A stretch of 64,000 bases of DNA from Chryseobacterium senegalense (GCA_001403755.1 CYUH01000012.1:1-64000), one strand, 5' to 3'. Positions 26,446 through 36,645 are shown, counted from the first letter of the stretch. The notes: a model not told the origin generated them from the letters alone. Numbers and translations: made by a program.

Positions 26446-28425
26446 ATGTCAAAAGAATGCTGCAGTACTAACGAAAAACCATTAAATAAATCAAATATCG
26501 CACACCCCGAACACGAAGGGCATGAACATAACCATTCCCATGACCACGATGAAAGATCTCCCTTTCAGATGTTTCTTCCTGCATTAATCTCTTTTACTTT
26601 TTTGCTTATCGGAATTGCATTTGATGACCTGCTGAAGCAGGAATGGTTTAGTGGTTTCGTTCGCTTTGCACTTTACTTTTTAGCTTATATACCGGTAGGA
26701 TTTCCGGTGATGAAAGAAGCTTTTTCAAGCATCAAAAACGGAGACTTTTTCTCAGAATTTCTTTTGATGACAATCGCAACAGTAGGTGCATTTTCCATTG
26801 GCGAATATCCGGAAGGCGTAGCCGTGATGCTTTTTTATTCCGTAGGCGAAGTTTTTCAAACCATGGCAGTGCAGAGAGCGCAACTGAACATCAAATCATT
26901 ACTCGATCAACGACCAGATGAAATCACTGTGTTGGAAAACAATATTCCCAAAACACTAAAGGCAGAACAAGCAGAAATAGGACAAATTATTCAGTTGAAA
27001 CCTGGTGAAAAACTCGCTTTAGATGGCGAACTCATTTCTGAAACGGCAGCATTCAACACCACAGCTCTCACCGGAGAAAGTAAACCCAATTCCCTGAAAA
27101 AAGGAGATCACGTTTTAGCAGGAATGATCAATCTGAATACCATTTCACTCGTGAAGATCAATACGCTTTATGAAGATTCCAAACTTTCGAAAATCCTTCA
27201 ATTGGTTCAGAATGCGGCCTCCCATAAAGCGAAGACAGAACTCTTCATCCGCAAATTTGCTAAAATCTACACCCCTATTGTGGTTTTCCTTGCCATTGGA
27301 ATTTGCTTTCTTCCCTATTTTTTTGTTCCAAATTATGAATTTCGCGACTGGCTTTATCGGGCTTTGGTATTTCTGGTGATTTCTTGTCCTTGCGCTTTGG
27401 TAATCTCTATTCCGCTCGGTTATTTTGGTGGAATTGGCGCAGGAAGCAAAAACGGAATTCTTTTTAAAGGGAGCAATTTTCTGGATATTTTATCCAATAT
27501 TCAAAACGTGGTGATGGACAAAACCGGAACGATGACTGAAGGCGTTTTTAAAGTTCAAGACGTACTTATAGAAAAAGATTTTAATCAACAAGAAGTCCTT
27601 CAGTATTTAAATGCAGTTGAAAACAAATCTACTCATCCCATTGCCACTGCAATTCGTGAATTTGTTGGTGAAATCGACCACCTAATTGCTGTTGAAAATC
27701 TGGAGGAAATCGCCGGACATGGACTGAAAGGAAACATTAACGGAAAAGAATTTCTTGCCGGAAATTTCAAACTGATGGAGAAATTTGCTATTCCGCATCA
27801 CGTCAATCATACCGCGGTTTCCGATACACTTATTGCGATGGCGTATGACGGTAAATTTGCTGGATATCTTACCATTTCAGACCAAATTAAAGACGATGCG
27901 GCGCACACAGTAGCTGAACTAAAAAAATTAGGAATAAAAACCACAATGTTGAGCGGTGACAAATCCTCTGTAGTTTTGGAAGTTGCTCAAAAATTAGGAA
28001 TTACCAACGCTTTCGGAGACCTTCTTCCGGAAGATAAGGTAAACAAGATGAAAGAAATGAAGGCACGAAACGAAAGCGTTGCCTTCGTTGGAGATGGCGT
28101 AAACGACGCTCCAGTGGTTGCTCTGAGCGATGTAGGAATGGCGATGGGAGGTCTCGGAAGTGATGCCACAATCGAAACAGCCGATATTGTCATTCAAGAC
28201 GACAAACCTTCGAAAATTCCAATGGCCATAAGAATCGGGAAAGAAACTAAGAAAATTGTTTGGCAGAATATTGCCCTTGCTTTTGGGGTGAAAGCGATCG
28301 TGCTGGTACTTGGAGCGGGAGGTTTGGCTACTATGTGGGAAGCTGTTTTTGCAGATGTGGGAGTCGCTCTTTTAGCCATTTTGAATGCCGTGCGAATTCA
28401 GAATATGAATTTTTCTAAAAACTAA
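26446..28425 (+). CDS. P1B-type heavy-metal-translocating ATPase (Zn/Cd/Pb type)
   Basis: The 659-residue inner-membrane pump exports divalent metal ions using ATP. The N-terminus carries no HMA domain; instead there is a CC pair (residues 5-6) and a His-rich stretch (HPEHEGHEHNHSHDHD, about 21-36) that probably binds metal. The A-domain TGES motif is present (TALTGESKPN), as are the membrane CPC motif at Cys314-Cys316 (SCPCALVISIP), the phosphorylated Asp358 (DKTGTMTEG), the P1B-specific HP pair (STHPIATAI) and GDGVNDAP. CPC with the divalent-type C-terminal helices (GVKAIVLVLG ... MWEAVFADVGV) points to Zn/Cd/Pb rather than Cu. It is divergent from a small CxxC membrane protein gene. Confidence 0.93.
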   Translation: MSKECCSTNEKPLNKSNIAHPEHEGHEHNHSHDHDERSPFQMFLPALISFTFLLIGIAFDDLLKQEWFSGFVRFALYFLAYIPVGFPVMKEAFSSIKNGDFFSEFLLMTIATVGAFSIGEYPEGVAVMLFYSVGEVFQTMAVQRAQLNIKSLLDQRPDEITVLENNIPKTLKAEQAEIGQIIQLKPGEKLALDGELISETAAFNTTALTGESKPNSLKKGDHVLAGMINLNTISLVKINTLYEDSKLSKILQLVQNAASHKAKTELFIRKFAKIYTPIVVFLAIGICFLPYFFVPNYEFRDWLYRALVFLVISCPCALVISIPLGYFGGIGAGSKNGILFKGSNFLDILSNIQNVVMDKTGTMTEGVFKVQDVLIEKDFNQQEVLQYLNAVENKSTHPIATAIREFVGEIDHLIAVENLEEIAGHGLKGNINGKEFLAGNFKLMEKFAIPHHVNHTAVSDTLIAMAYDGKFAGYLTISDQIKDDAAHTVAELKKLGIKTTMLSGDKSSVVLEVAQKLGITNAFGDLLPEDKVNKMKEMKARNESVAFVGDGVNDAPVVALSDVGMAMGGLGSDATIETADIVIQDDKPSKIPMAIRIGKETKKIVWQNIALAFGVKAIVLVLGAGGLATMWEAVFADVGVALLAILNAVRIQNMNFSKN

Positions 28426-28519
28426 AACGAGCATTAATTCTGGAATAGATAAAGGCGGTTCTAAAGCGGTAAATTTCAAATTCCTAAAATTTCCTTACTT
28501 TTAAGGCAAATTTTAAAAA

Positions 28520-30661
28520 ATGAATAGAAGAAACTTATTGCTCTCCGCGATACTTTTTCCCGCAGTAATGGCATTTGCACAGCAATACGGCGGCATGTGG
28601 ATTCCTACTGAACTCAATGAAAAAGAGATGAAAGATTTAGGAATGAAAATTTCAGCAAAACAGATTTTCGATCCTAATAAACCCAGCATTAAAGATGCTG
28701 TAGTACAATTTGATGGCGGTTGTACTGCCGAAATTATCTCTCCGCAAGGTTTGCTTCTTACTAATCATCATTGTGGTTACGACAATATCCAAAATCATTC
28801 TACCGTAGAAAATGATTTGCTAACGAATGGTTTTTGGGCAAAGAACATGAATGGCGAATTGCCCAACCCCGGTGTAACTGTAGATTTCATAGCGGATATC
28901 AAAGAAGTAACCAAAGAAGTTTTAGCAGGAACCCAAAATTTAGACGCTAAAGCCACTCAGGAGCTTGTCAATAAAAATTTAGAATCTGTAAAGGCTGGAT
29001 TTAAGTTGGAACCTTGGCAAAAAGTAGTGATCAAACCGATGTATTATGGCAATAAATACTATGCCTACATCATCGAAACCTACAAAGACATCCGTTTGGT
29101 AGGTGCACCGCCACAAAGCATTGGAAAATTCGGCTCGGATACCGACAACTGGGTGTGGCCAAGACATACCGGGGATTTTGCGATGTTCAGAATTTATGCA
29201 GATAAAGATAATAAACCGGCGGAATATTCCAAAGACAATATCCCGTACAAACCGAAATATTTCTTGCCTGTTTCCATAAAAGACAAGCAGGAAAATGATT
29301 TCACTTTCGTCTTCGGATTCCCGGGAAGAACAACCGAATATTTACCGGCAATTGCGGTAGAAAAAATAATGACCGAAACCGATCCTGCAATGATTTCGGT
29401 GCGAGAAGTTGCACTAAAAACACTGGATGAAAAAATGCGAACCGACGCGGAAACCAGAATAAAATATGCAGCCAAATATGCATCTGTTGCCAATTATTGG
29501 AAAAAATGGATCGGCGAAGTAGAAGGTTTAAAAAAATCTGATGCAGTAGGTAAGAAGAAAAAATATGAGCAGACTTTAATCGCTAAAAATGCACAGATCA
29601 AACCTACCATCGATGAGCTGAACCGCCTTTATACCGAACAGGCACCTTATAACCTCAATAAAGCTTTTTATGGTGAAGTTTTGAGAAATGCAGAAACACT
29701 AACCCTTGCAAACCTTTATTACAATTATGTTTCTGCGGTGGAATCGGGGAAAATGGACGCAAAAACTACTGAAAATTTCAAAGCCCGACTTGCCGGAATT
29801 TATAAAGATTACGATGCGGTTTTAGATGCTAAAGTAACTGCAAAATTATTAGCTCTTTATGCCAACAAAACTCCGAAACAATTTTTACCAGCAGGTTTTG
29901 AACAGTACAAAGACGAAAACCAAAACCTAAAGGCGATTGAAGAAATTTCAAAGAATTCGGTAATGACTGGACGTGGCGCATTAAACGGAGCGACCACTTA
30001 TTCCGACCTCAACAAGGTGTTTGCAGATCAGAACGCTTTGCTGCAAAATCTGAAAAAAGATCCTTTAATGAAGCTTTTGACCACATTTAGAGAACATTAT
30101 ATACCAACAACCGATGCTAAAGTGACTTCTTACCAGCAGCAAATTGATGTTTTGCAGAAAAAATTCATGGCTCAGCAAATGGAAACTGATAAAGACCGAA
30201 AATTCTTCCCTGATGCCAATTCTACCCTTCGCGTAACGTATGGACAAGTGAAAGGTTCCAATCCGAGAGATGCAGTGTCTTATGGTTATCAAACACATAT
30301 CGCAGGAATTATGGAGAAATATATTCCGGGAGATTATGAATTTGATGTTCCTAAAAAATTGATCCAATTGTATAACACTAAAGATTACGGAATTTACAAA
30401 GATAAAACCGGCGAAGTACCCGTAAATTTCACCGCAACCAACCACACTACCGGTGGTAACTCCGGAAGTCCAGCGCTGGATGCTTACGGAAACCTCGTGG
30501 GACTGAATTTCGACAGACAGTGGGAAGGCACGATGAGCGACATCAATTATGACCCAAGGTTTAGCCGAAATATCATGGTTGATACGAAATATATCCTTTT
30601 CGTGATTGATAAATACGCTGATGCGAAATGGCTGATCAATGAAATGAAAATCGTGAAGTAA
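28520..30661 (+). CDS. S46-family dipeptidyl-peptidase (DPP7/DPP11 type)
   Basis: The 713-residue periplasmic serine exopeptidase removes dipeptides from peptide N-termini, a key step in amino-acid-based growth of Bacteroidota. The signal peptide ends near AFAQQ (residues 1-22), and the mature enzyme starts YGGMWIPTEL as in the family. Catalytic His is in TNHHCGYDN (83-84), and the nucleophile Ser648 is in TTGGNSGSPALD; an alpha-helical cap lies between (about 270-500). The specificity region after the Ser reads LVGLNFDRQWEG. Whether it is DPP7 or DPP11 rests on one residue, which I cannot assign safely. It is followed by a strong terminator. Confidence 0.92.
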   Translation: MNRRNLLLSAILFPAVMAFAQQYGGMWIPTELNEKEMKDLGMKISAKQIFDPNKPSIKDAVVQFDGGCTAEIISPQGLLLTNHHCGYDNIQNHSTVENDLLTNGFWAKNMNGELPNPGVTVDFIADIKEVTKEVLAGTQNLDAKATQELVNKNLESVKAGFKLEPWQKVVIKPMYYGNKYYAYIIETYKDIRLVGAPPQSIGKFGSDTDNWVWPRHTGDFAMFRIYADKDNKPAEYSKDNIPYKPKYFLPVSIKDKQENDFTFVFGFPGRTTEYLPAIAVEKIMTETDPAMISVREVALKTLDEKMRTDAETRIKYAAKYASVANYWKKWIGEVEGLKKSDAVGKKKKYEQTLIAKNAQIKPTIDELNRLYTEQAPYNLNKAFYGEVLRNAETLTLANLYYNYVSAVESGKMDAKTTENFKARLAGIYKDYDAVLDAKVTAKLLALYANKTPKQFLPAGFEQYKDENQNLKAIEEISKNSVMTGRGALNGATTYSDLNKVFADQNALLQNLKKDPLMKLLTTFREHYIPTTDAKVTSYQQQIDVLQKKFMAQQMETDKDRKFFPDANSTLRVTYGQVKGSNPRDAVSYGYQTHIAGIMEKYIPGDYEFDVPKKLIQLYNTKDYGIYKDKTGEVPVNFTATNHTTGGNSGSPALDAYGNLVGLNFDRQWEGTMSDINYDPRFSRNIMVDTKYILFVIDKYADAKWLINEMKIVK

Positions 30662-30680
30662 TTTTTTAATTAAATAAATG

Positions 30681-30713
30681 GAGAACGCACCGCAATGGTG
30701 CGTTCTTTTTTTT
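30681..30713 (+). terminator. Terminator of the S46 peptidase gene
   Basis: AGAACGCACC (30682-30691) pairs perfectly with GGTGCGTTCT (30697-30706) around GCAAT and is followed by a T8 run. Confidence 0.9.
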
Positions 30714-30854
30714 GCCGATTTTTCTAAAAAATGTTTTTTTATTTGGTATAGTTTCTTTAAAAAATATAATCTAATTAAATCCTGTAGAGTGGAAAGTTCA
30801 AAATAAACTTTTGCTTCACAAACTACTTTTTGCACATCATCATTTACTTTAAAC

Positions 30855-30889
30855 AAAAAAAGGTGAAACCGAAGCTTCACCTTTTTTTT
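30855..30889. terminator. Terminator of the M16 peptidase gene, usable in both directions
   Basis: AAGGTGAA (30860-30867) pairs with TTCACCTT (30876-30883), with A-runs before and T-runs after. Between this and the preceding terminator (30714-30854) I see only AT-rich DNA. Confidence 0.8.
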
Positions 30890-30907
30890 AAGTATGTAGG
30901 ACACTAA

Positions 30908-33823
30908 TTAATATCCAAAAATCTCTTCCAAAGAAACCTCTTGAAAAGTTCCCATCTTATTGATTGCCGACATATCTAAATTCTCTTTTTTCCCGATGAT
31001 TGCAGTGTTGTATTTCATCGGTTTTATATCGTTGTTATAGAAATTAGTCACATCTGCCAAGGTGAGTTTTTCAACTTCTTCATAGATGTCTTTTCTTAAA
31101 TCATAATCGATTCCCAATTTTTTAAGATTCATTTGATTGAAGAAAATGTTTGTTCTGTTGATCCTTCCGGAAGCAATTTGTTTCAAGGCTGCATTTTTAG
31201 CATTTTCGAATTGTGCAGGAACCTGTGGTAAATTGGCCATCAATTCATCCATTGCGTTCACCGCTTGCGGAAGTTTGTTTGCCTGCGTTCCGATATAAGT
31301 TGTTACATAATCGGGGTGATTCAGTTCACCATTAGCAGCATAAGAAACATACGCAGAATACGCTAAACTCTTACTCTCACGAATTTCCTGGAACACGATA
31401 GAAGACAATCCTCGGCCGAAATATTCATTGAAAACATTTATTTTACCAAAGTTTTTCAAATTCACATTATTCCCCTTCCCTACTTTGCTCATTTCTGTTT
31501 GCACCATATCATAATTGGTGAAAAACACTTTGCCTTCGGTAGCCGGTTCCGGATAGATTTTCTTTTCCGGCGCTTTCAAAGTTTCCTTTTCTACAAAAGG
31601 TTTCGCATATTTTTTAAAAGCATTGAAATCTGTTCCGTAGAAGAAGATTTCATACGGCATATTTAAAAGATTTTTGATTTTCGCGGTCATTTCTTCAGAT
31701 TTGATGGATTTCAATCTCTCTGCAGAAACTACATCCGAAAATCTGGAAACTTTTCCGTATTTCGCATAGTTGGAAAGTGCAGCCATGATTCTCCCTTTGT
31801 CTTTTTTCGCAACTTCACGACTTTCCAAGATGGTTTTCACATTCTCTTCATACACTTTTTGGTCTGGCTTAGCATTTTGTAACCAATTTTTCAGCAATTC
31901 TATTCCTTTCGGCATGTTTTCTTCCAAACCACTTAAAGAAATAATGAGCTGATCAGGAGCCGTGCGGAAATCATTGGAAATTCCCAATTTGAAGAATTCT
32001 TTCTTCAGCTCTTCCGCAGATAATTTGTTGGTTCCCAGATACTGCAACACCTGAGTTGCCAAACCTAATTCCTTATCGTGATCGCTGCCAAAAGGGAAAA
32101 TGAAATAAGTTTGCGCAATATCATTGTATTTATTTTTTACAAAGCTGGCTTTTTTAGATCCAATTTTATCGGTTTTTATGGCTTTAGAATAATCAATAAA
32201 TTCCGGTTTAATTTCGGAAGATTTCTCGCTAATGATTGATTTTAAAAATGGCGATTGATCTTCTTTATTAAGTTTGATTGGGGTAATACCCGGATTTTCC
32301 ACTCGAACCAATTTATCATTTACGCCTTTTTCTTTTTTAATGATTACATAGTTATCCTTGAAAAATTCGTTGGCAAATTTCACCACATCATCTTTGGTGA
32401 TTTTTTCGTACTCATTAATTTGGTTGAGTTCGCTATCCCAATTTTGATTGTTGATGTAGCTTCCGTACAATGCAGTTGCCAATCCATCGGCTGTTTCCAG
32501 AGATTTCATCTGCTGAATTTTCATATCATTAATGATGGCCGGAATTTGCCAATCTTGAAATTGCCCCTTTTTGATAAGTTCAATTTGGTCGAGCAATAAA
32601 TTTTTGGCTTCATCTAAAGTTTGTCCGTTTTTCGGAACAATCATCATTGAAAAATTTCCATACGTTTTGAACGGAGACGAATAAGCCATCGCACGAAGCG
32701 CTTTCTGACTTTGGTTGATATTTAGGTCGATCAAACCGGTTTCTCCGGAATTAGACAGCAAGTTAGCCACAATTTCGGCAAGTCTTGCATCTTTCGTACC
32801 GTAGGAATCTGTTCTCCAAGCAATTTGCAAACGCTCTGCAGAAGGACTTTTCACAGATCTTTCCACGATTTTGGTCATTGGATCTTCCGAGACCATTTTT
32901 TTCATTGGCAATTCTTTGTATTCGAAAGAACCGAAATATTGATCCACAAGTTTGATGGTTTTATCGAAATCCAAATCACCCACCAAAACCATCGCATAAT
33001 TATTCGGAACATAATACGTATCAAAATACTTATGAATCGCTACCATTGAAGGATTTTTCAAGTGCTCGGATTTCCCGATGGTAGTTTGCTGTCCATTCGG
33101 ATGTTTCGGGAAGAGTGCATCCATCAGTTCATAATTTACCAAGCGGGAATCGTTATCCTGTGCGCGATTAAACTCTTCATAAACAGCTTCTAATTCTGTA
33201 TGAAACAACCTCAGAACCAATTCAGAGAATCTTTCTTTCTCCACTTTCAACCATTTTTCCAGTTCGTTGCTTGGAATATTATTTTTGTAAACCGTTTCGT
33301 CGAGCCAAGTGTGCGCATTGGTTCCGGTCGCTCCCAGAGAGGAAATTGCTTTATCGTACTCGTTCGCAATGGCATATTTGCTGGCTTCTTGAGAAATCTC
33401 ATCTATTTTTTTATAAATTTCCTTCTTCTTCTCAGGATTTTGTTCAGCTTTATGTTGTTCGTAAAGCGATGAAATCTGGTCCAGAAGGGGTTTTTCTTTA
33501 GCCCAATTCGCGGACGCCAATTTGGAAGTCCCTTTGAACATCATATGTTCCAAATAATGCGCTAAACCGGTATTATCAGAAGGATCGTTGTTACTACCTG
33601 TTCTAACCGGAATATAAGTTTGGATTTTTGGAGCATCAAAATTTTGGGCAAGGTAAACCTTCAAGCCATTTTTTAAGGTATAAATTCTTACTCCATTTTT
33701 ATCATTGACTACCGTTTCATAGGTATAACCGGCTTTGTCAGTCATTTTCTTAGTTTCAAATTGTTGTGCATGCATCATCGTTAGCGCTCCTATTAAGGTT
33801 AAAGTAGTGAGGATTTTCTTCAT
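30908..33823 (-). CDS. M16-family zinc metallopeptidase (two-half, insulinase-like)
   Basis: The 971-residue exported protease has a signal peptide at residues 1-19 (ending MMHAQ). The first half holds the inverted zinc motif H89-x-x-E92-H93 (LAHYLEHMMFKG) with the downstream Glu in ELEAVYEEFNRAQDND (about residue 215). The second half (from about 540) repeats the fold without the zinc ligands and carries the substrate-gripping region around SIVFQEIRESKSLAYSAYVS. Such fused M16 proteins are periplasmic in Bacteroidota and degrade peptides, fitting its convergent neighbour, the S46 dipeptidyl-peptidase. Confidence 0.92.
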   Translation of the reverse strand: MKKILTTLTLIGALTMMHAQQFETKKMTDKAGYTYETVVNDKNGVRIYTLKNGLKVYLAQNFDAPKIQTYIPVRTGSNNDPSDNTGLAHYLEHMMFKGTSKLASANWAKEKPLLDQISSLYEQHKAEQNPEKKKEIYKKIDEISQEASKYAIANEYDKAISSLGATGTNAHTWLDETVYKNNIPSNELEKWLKVEKERFSELVLRLFHTELEAVYEEFNRAQDNDSRLVNYELMDALFPKHPNGQQTTIGKSEHLKNPSMVAIHKYFDTYYVPNNYAMVLVGDLDFDKTIKLVDQYFGSFEYKELPMKKMVSEDPMTKIVERSVKSPSAERLQIAWRTDSYGTKDARLAEIVANLLSNSGETGLIDLNINQSQKALRAMAYSSPFKTYGNFSMMIVPKNGQTLDEAKNLLLDQIELIKKGQFQDWQIPAIINDMKIQQMKSLETADGLATALYGSYINNQNWDSELNQINEYEKITKDDVVKFANEFFKDNYVIIKKEKGVNDKLVRVENPGITPIKLNKEDQSPFLKSIISEKSSEIKPEFIDYSKAIKTDKIGSKKASFVKNKYNDIAQTYFIFPFGSDHDKELGLATQVLQYLGTNKLSAEELKKEFFKLGISNDFRTAPDQLIISLSGLEENMPKGIELLKNWLQNAKPDQKVYEENVKTILESREVAKKDKGRIMAALSNYAKYGKVSRFSDVVSAERLKSIKSEEMTAKIKNLLNMPYEIFFYGTDFNAFKKYAKPFVEKETLKAPEKKIYPEPATEGKVFFTNYDMVQTEMSKVGKGNNVNLKNFGKINVFNEYFGRGLSSIVFQEIRESKSLAYSAYVSYAANGELNHPDYVTTYIGTQANKLPQAVNAMDELMANLPQVPAQFENAKNAALKQIASGRINRTNIFFNQMNLKKLGIDYDLRKDIYEEVEKLTLADVTNFYNNDIKPMKYNTAIIGKKENLDMSAINKMGTFQEVSLEEIFGY

Positions 33824-33853
33824 ATATAAATTGTAAAATATAATTATTTTTTA

Positions 33854-35254
33854 TTAAAGCTGATGAGGATTCAGCATGTTTTCGGGATCGAGAATTTCAT
33901 CTAATTTATCTTGAGAAAGAAGGCCTTTTTCCAAAACCAGATTGTAAACACTTTTTCCAGTTTCAAAAGCTTCTTTGGCAATTTCAGTAGAGTTTTTATA
34001 ACCGATATACGGGTTTAGCGCCGTAACAATTCCGATGCTGTGTTTCACCATATTGAGGCAAACCTCTTTGTTGGCGGTAATTCCGGTGATGCATTTTTCT
34101 CTTAAAGTATCCAAAGCATTTCCCAAGAAATTGATACTTTCCATAATGGAATGTGATAAAACCGGTTCCATCACGTTGAGCTGCAATTGTCCGGCTTCTG
34201 CGGCAAAAGTCACCGTTAAATCATTTCCAATTATTTTAAAACACACCTGATTTACCACTTCCGGAATTACTGGGTTTACTTTACCTGGCATAATCGACGA
34301 ACCAGGTTGCATCGGCGGAAGATTGATTTCAAAAAATCCTGCGCGCGGACCTGATGATAGCAATCGTAAATCATTGCAAATTTTCGAAAGTTTCACTGCA
34401 AGTCTCTTCATTGCAGATGAATAAATTACATAAGATCCTGTATCCGGTGTAGCTTCTACCAAATTTGGCGCGGAAACAATGGGATAACCGGTGATTTGGG
34501 AGAGATTTTTTGCGCAAAGATTTGCATAGCCAACCGGTGCGTTAATTCCTGTACCAATCGCCGTTGCTCCCATATTAATTTCAACAAATAAATTTGCATT
34601 GCTGTTGAGCTTAGAAATATCTTCTTCCAAAGTTGCTGCGAAAGCTTCAAATTCCTGTCCTAAAGTCATCGGAACCGCATCCTGAAGTTGGGTACGTCCC
34701 ATTTTAATTATTTTGCTGAATTCCTGTCCTTTTTCACGGAAAGCAGCTATGGTTTTCTTCAGTTTTTCTACAAGCTCCTCATTCATCTGAATAAGTGCCA
34801 TTTTTATTGCGGTTGGGTACGCATCGTTGGTCGATTGGGAGAGGTTGATATGGTCATTCGGCGAACAAAACTGATAATCACCTTTTTCCTTTCCTAATTT
34901 TTCCAAAACACGATTGGCGATTACTTCATTCGCATTCATATTCACCGAAGTTCCGGCTCCACCCTGAATCATATCGATCGGAAATTGATCATGAAGTTGG
35001 CCTTCCATGATTTCATCACAGGTTTCTGCAATTTTTTTGTAAAGATTTTCTTCCAATAAGCCCAACTCATAGTTGGTTTTTGCAGCTGATTTTTTCACCA
35101 TCGCCAAAGCTTTGATAAAATGAGGATAAGATGAAAGATACTGCCCGGAGATTTTAAAATTTGCAATAGCACGCTGAGTCTGAACACCATAGTAAGCATT
35201 TTTTGGCACTTGCAAAGTACCTAAAAGATCGCTTTCATTTCTGAAATTTTCCAT
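33854..35254 (-). CDS. aspA: Aspartate ammonia-lyase (aspartase)
   Basis: The 466-residue cytosolic homotetrameric enzyme converts aspartate to fumarate and ammonia. Family signatures include GGAGTSVNMNANEVIANR (about residue 98), SQSTNDAYPTA (about 140), GRTQLQDAVPMTLGQEF and the flexible catalytic loop GSSIMPGKVNPV (about 317), whose Ser acts as the base. The N-terminal ESDLLGTLQVPKNAYYGVQT and the TPDTGSYV segment favour aspartase over class II fumarase. It supplies fumarate from amino acid catabolism, in line with two peptidases encoded next to it. Confidence 0.92.
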   Translation of the reverse strand: MENFRNESDLLGTLQVPKNAYYGVQTQRAIANFKISGQYLSSYPHFIKALAMVKKSAAKTNYELGLLEENLYKKIAETCDEIMEGQLHDQFPIDMIQGGAGTSVNMNANEVIANRVLEKLGKEKGDYQFCSPNDHINLSQSTNDAYPTAIKMALIQMNEELVEKLKKTIAAFREKGQEFSKIIKMGRTQLQDAVPMTLGQEFEAFAATLEEDISKLNSNANLFVEINMGATAIGTGINAPVGYANLCAKNLSQITGYPIVSAPNLVEATPDTGSYVIYSSAMKRLAVKLSKICNDLRLLSSGPRAGFFEINLPPMQPGSSIMPGKVNPVIPEVVNQVCFKIIGNDLTVTFAAEAGQLQLNVMEPVLSHSIMESINFLGNALDTLREKCITGITANKEVCLNMVKHSIGIVTALNPYIGYKNSTEIAKEAFETGKSVYNLVLEKGLLSQDKLDEILDPENMLNPHQL

Positions 35255-35322
35255 AAAAATAATTTGATGAAAAGTTAAGGTAAAATGTTGAATTTGAAAA
35301 ACGGATTTGATTTTTTTCCAGC

Positions 35323-35347
35323 AAAAAAGGGCGATAGATTACCGCCC
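35323..35347 (-). terminator. Probable terminator of the amidase gene
   Basis: GGGCG (35329-35333) and CGCCC (35343-35347) form a GC-rich stem, followed on the minus strand by six T residues (complement of 35323-35328). Confidence 0.6.
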
Positions 35348-35375
35348 GAAAGATTTTGTTTGATGATGTTTAAAA

Positions 35376-36410
35376 TTATTTATTCGGATATTTCGAATTT
35401 AAAGCCTGCAAAATCGCCCATGTTTCTGCATCCATCACCCCATCATATTTTCCCGGCCTGAAATGGTACTGAAAAGCTTCAATAGTCTTCTTGGTCGCAT
35501 CATCTACCATCCCGGATGGTTCCAACCCATAACCTAGCGATTTCAGTGCAGTTTGGTACTTAAAAATAAATTGCGGAGTAGAAACTTCTGTTACGAACGC
35601 TTCCGGAACAATTTGGTCAACAAAGCCTTGTTTTACGGTCTCATCATACCACATTCCTATTTGGTATTCATCATATAATTTTTTCCAAGGAAACTTCGGC
35701 CCCGGATCTTGCTTTCTGGTTGGTGCAATATCGGAATGCGCAAGAATATTGGTTGGGGGAATCATATATCGGTTCGCAATATCCTTAACCAAAGCTGCTA
35801 CCTTTTTCATTTGTGCATCGTCAAACTCCGGGAAAATTCTATTTCCTGCAGCATCAGTTTTATAACCTGCATTTACGATTTCGATTCCTATCGAGGTATC
35901 ATTAAGCATTCTATCCTTTCTCCAGGAGCTTATTCCGGCATGGTACGCTCTCTTATTCTCATCTACCAACTGATATATTTCGTTGTCGCCTAAATTATTC
36001 ACCAAATAATGCGCACTTACTGATTGCTGAGTGAGCACGGTAACCGATTTATCGTCATCCAAAGCAGTATAATGTAGAATAATGTATTTCTGACGAAAAT
36101 TTTGCGCGACTGCCGGAAAAAAGGTATTCACCACTTTATATCCCGAAGGATTGGCCGACACAATAGAGCCATAACTCATCGTATTATCGTTTTTAGTAGC
36201 GTCGGCAATATTTACTTTATAAAAATAATGCCCGTTTTCCCTTTTCAATTCCGAGTGACCAACCGTCGGAGCAGGTTTATTAACCGGTGTTTTTACCGTC
36301 GGAACATTTTTTTGAGGTGTTGCTGAATTTTTTTGAATATTTTTTTGAGAAGTACAAGAAAAAAGCATCACGCTTAATCCCATGAAATATAATGAATTAC
36401 GCATTTTCAA
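35376..36410 (-). CDS. N-acetylmuramoyl-L-alanine amidase lipoprotein with peptidoglycan-binding domain
   Basis: The 344-residue product starts at 36410 or two codons later. Lipobox MLFSC puts the acylated Cys at about residue 19, followed by a Pro/Lys/Thr-rich linker (20-55). The Amidase_2 domain (about 95-245) has ILHYTALDDD (zinc His), SIGIEIVNAGY (catalytic Glu region) and ILAHSDIAPTRKQDPGPKFPW (second zinc His and Asp), as in AmpD/AmiD. A C-terminal PG_binding_1-like domain (about 280-340: LKSLGYG ... DDATKKTIEAFQYHF ... DAETWAIL) anchors it to the wall. It probably acts at the outer membrane on wall fragments or recycling products. Confidence 0.92.
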   Translation of the reverse strand: MKMRNSLYFMGLSVMLFSCTSQKNIQKNSATPQKNVPTVKTPVNKPAPTVGHSELKRENGHYFYKVNIADATKNDNTMSYGSIVSANPSGYKVVNTFFPAVAQNFRQKYIILHYTALDDDKSVTVLTQQSVSAHYLVNNLGDNEIYQLVDENKRAYHAGISSWRKDRMLNDTSIGIEIVNAGYKTDAAGNRIFPEFDDAQMKKVAALVKDIANRYMIPPTNILAHSDIAPTRKQDPGPKFPWKKLYDEYQIGMWYDETVKQGFVDQIVPEAFVTEVSTPQFIFKYQTALKSLGYGLEPSGMVDDATKKTIEAFQYHFRPGKYDGVMDAETWAILQALNSKYPNK

Positions 36411-36464
36411 TCTTTTTTTATTGATTTATTTTTCAAAAATACAAAAAAATAATTGCAAAAAGTT

Positions 36465-36495
36465 TTGGTTAGTATCAAAAACAATTCTATATTTG
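36465..36495 (+). promoter_or_regulatory. Promoter of the tRNA cluster
   Basis: TTG at 36465-36467, a 20-base spacer, then TATATTTG at 36488-36495. This matches the Bacteroidota -33/-7 consensus well. Transcription would start about 40 bases before tRNA-Ser. Confidence 0.75.
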
Positions 36496-36537
36496 CACTC
36501 GCAATTACAGAAAAGAAGTTCTTAAAATTATTGCAAA

Positions 36538-36622
36538 GGAGGGTTGCCGGAGTGGTTAACGGAGCAGTTTGCTAAACTGTCGACCCGAAAGGGTCGCGTG
36601 GGTTCGAATCCCACACCCTCCG
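36538..36622 (+). tRNA. tRNA-Ser(GCT)
   Basis: 85 bases with a class II (long variable arm) fold. The acceptor stem GGAGGGT pairs with ACCCTCC, the anticodon GCT is at 36571-36573 in loop TTGCTAA, the variable arm is CGACCCGAAAGGGTCG, and the T loop contains GGTTCGAATCC. The discriminator is G, and CCA is not encoded. Confidence 0.96.
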
Positions 36623-36645
36623 CAACCTTTGCACAAAAATTTATT

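Noticed and set aside
30065..30904. 279-codon open frame on the minus strand
   Set aside because: It lies antisense to the S46 peptidase gene and crosses two terminators; composition is rich in Phe/Ile/His as expected for an antisense shadow, and no protein features are visible.
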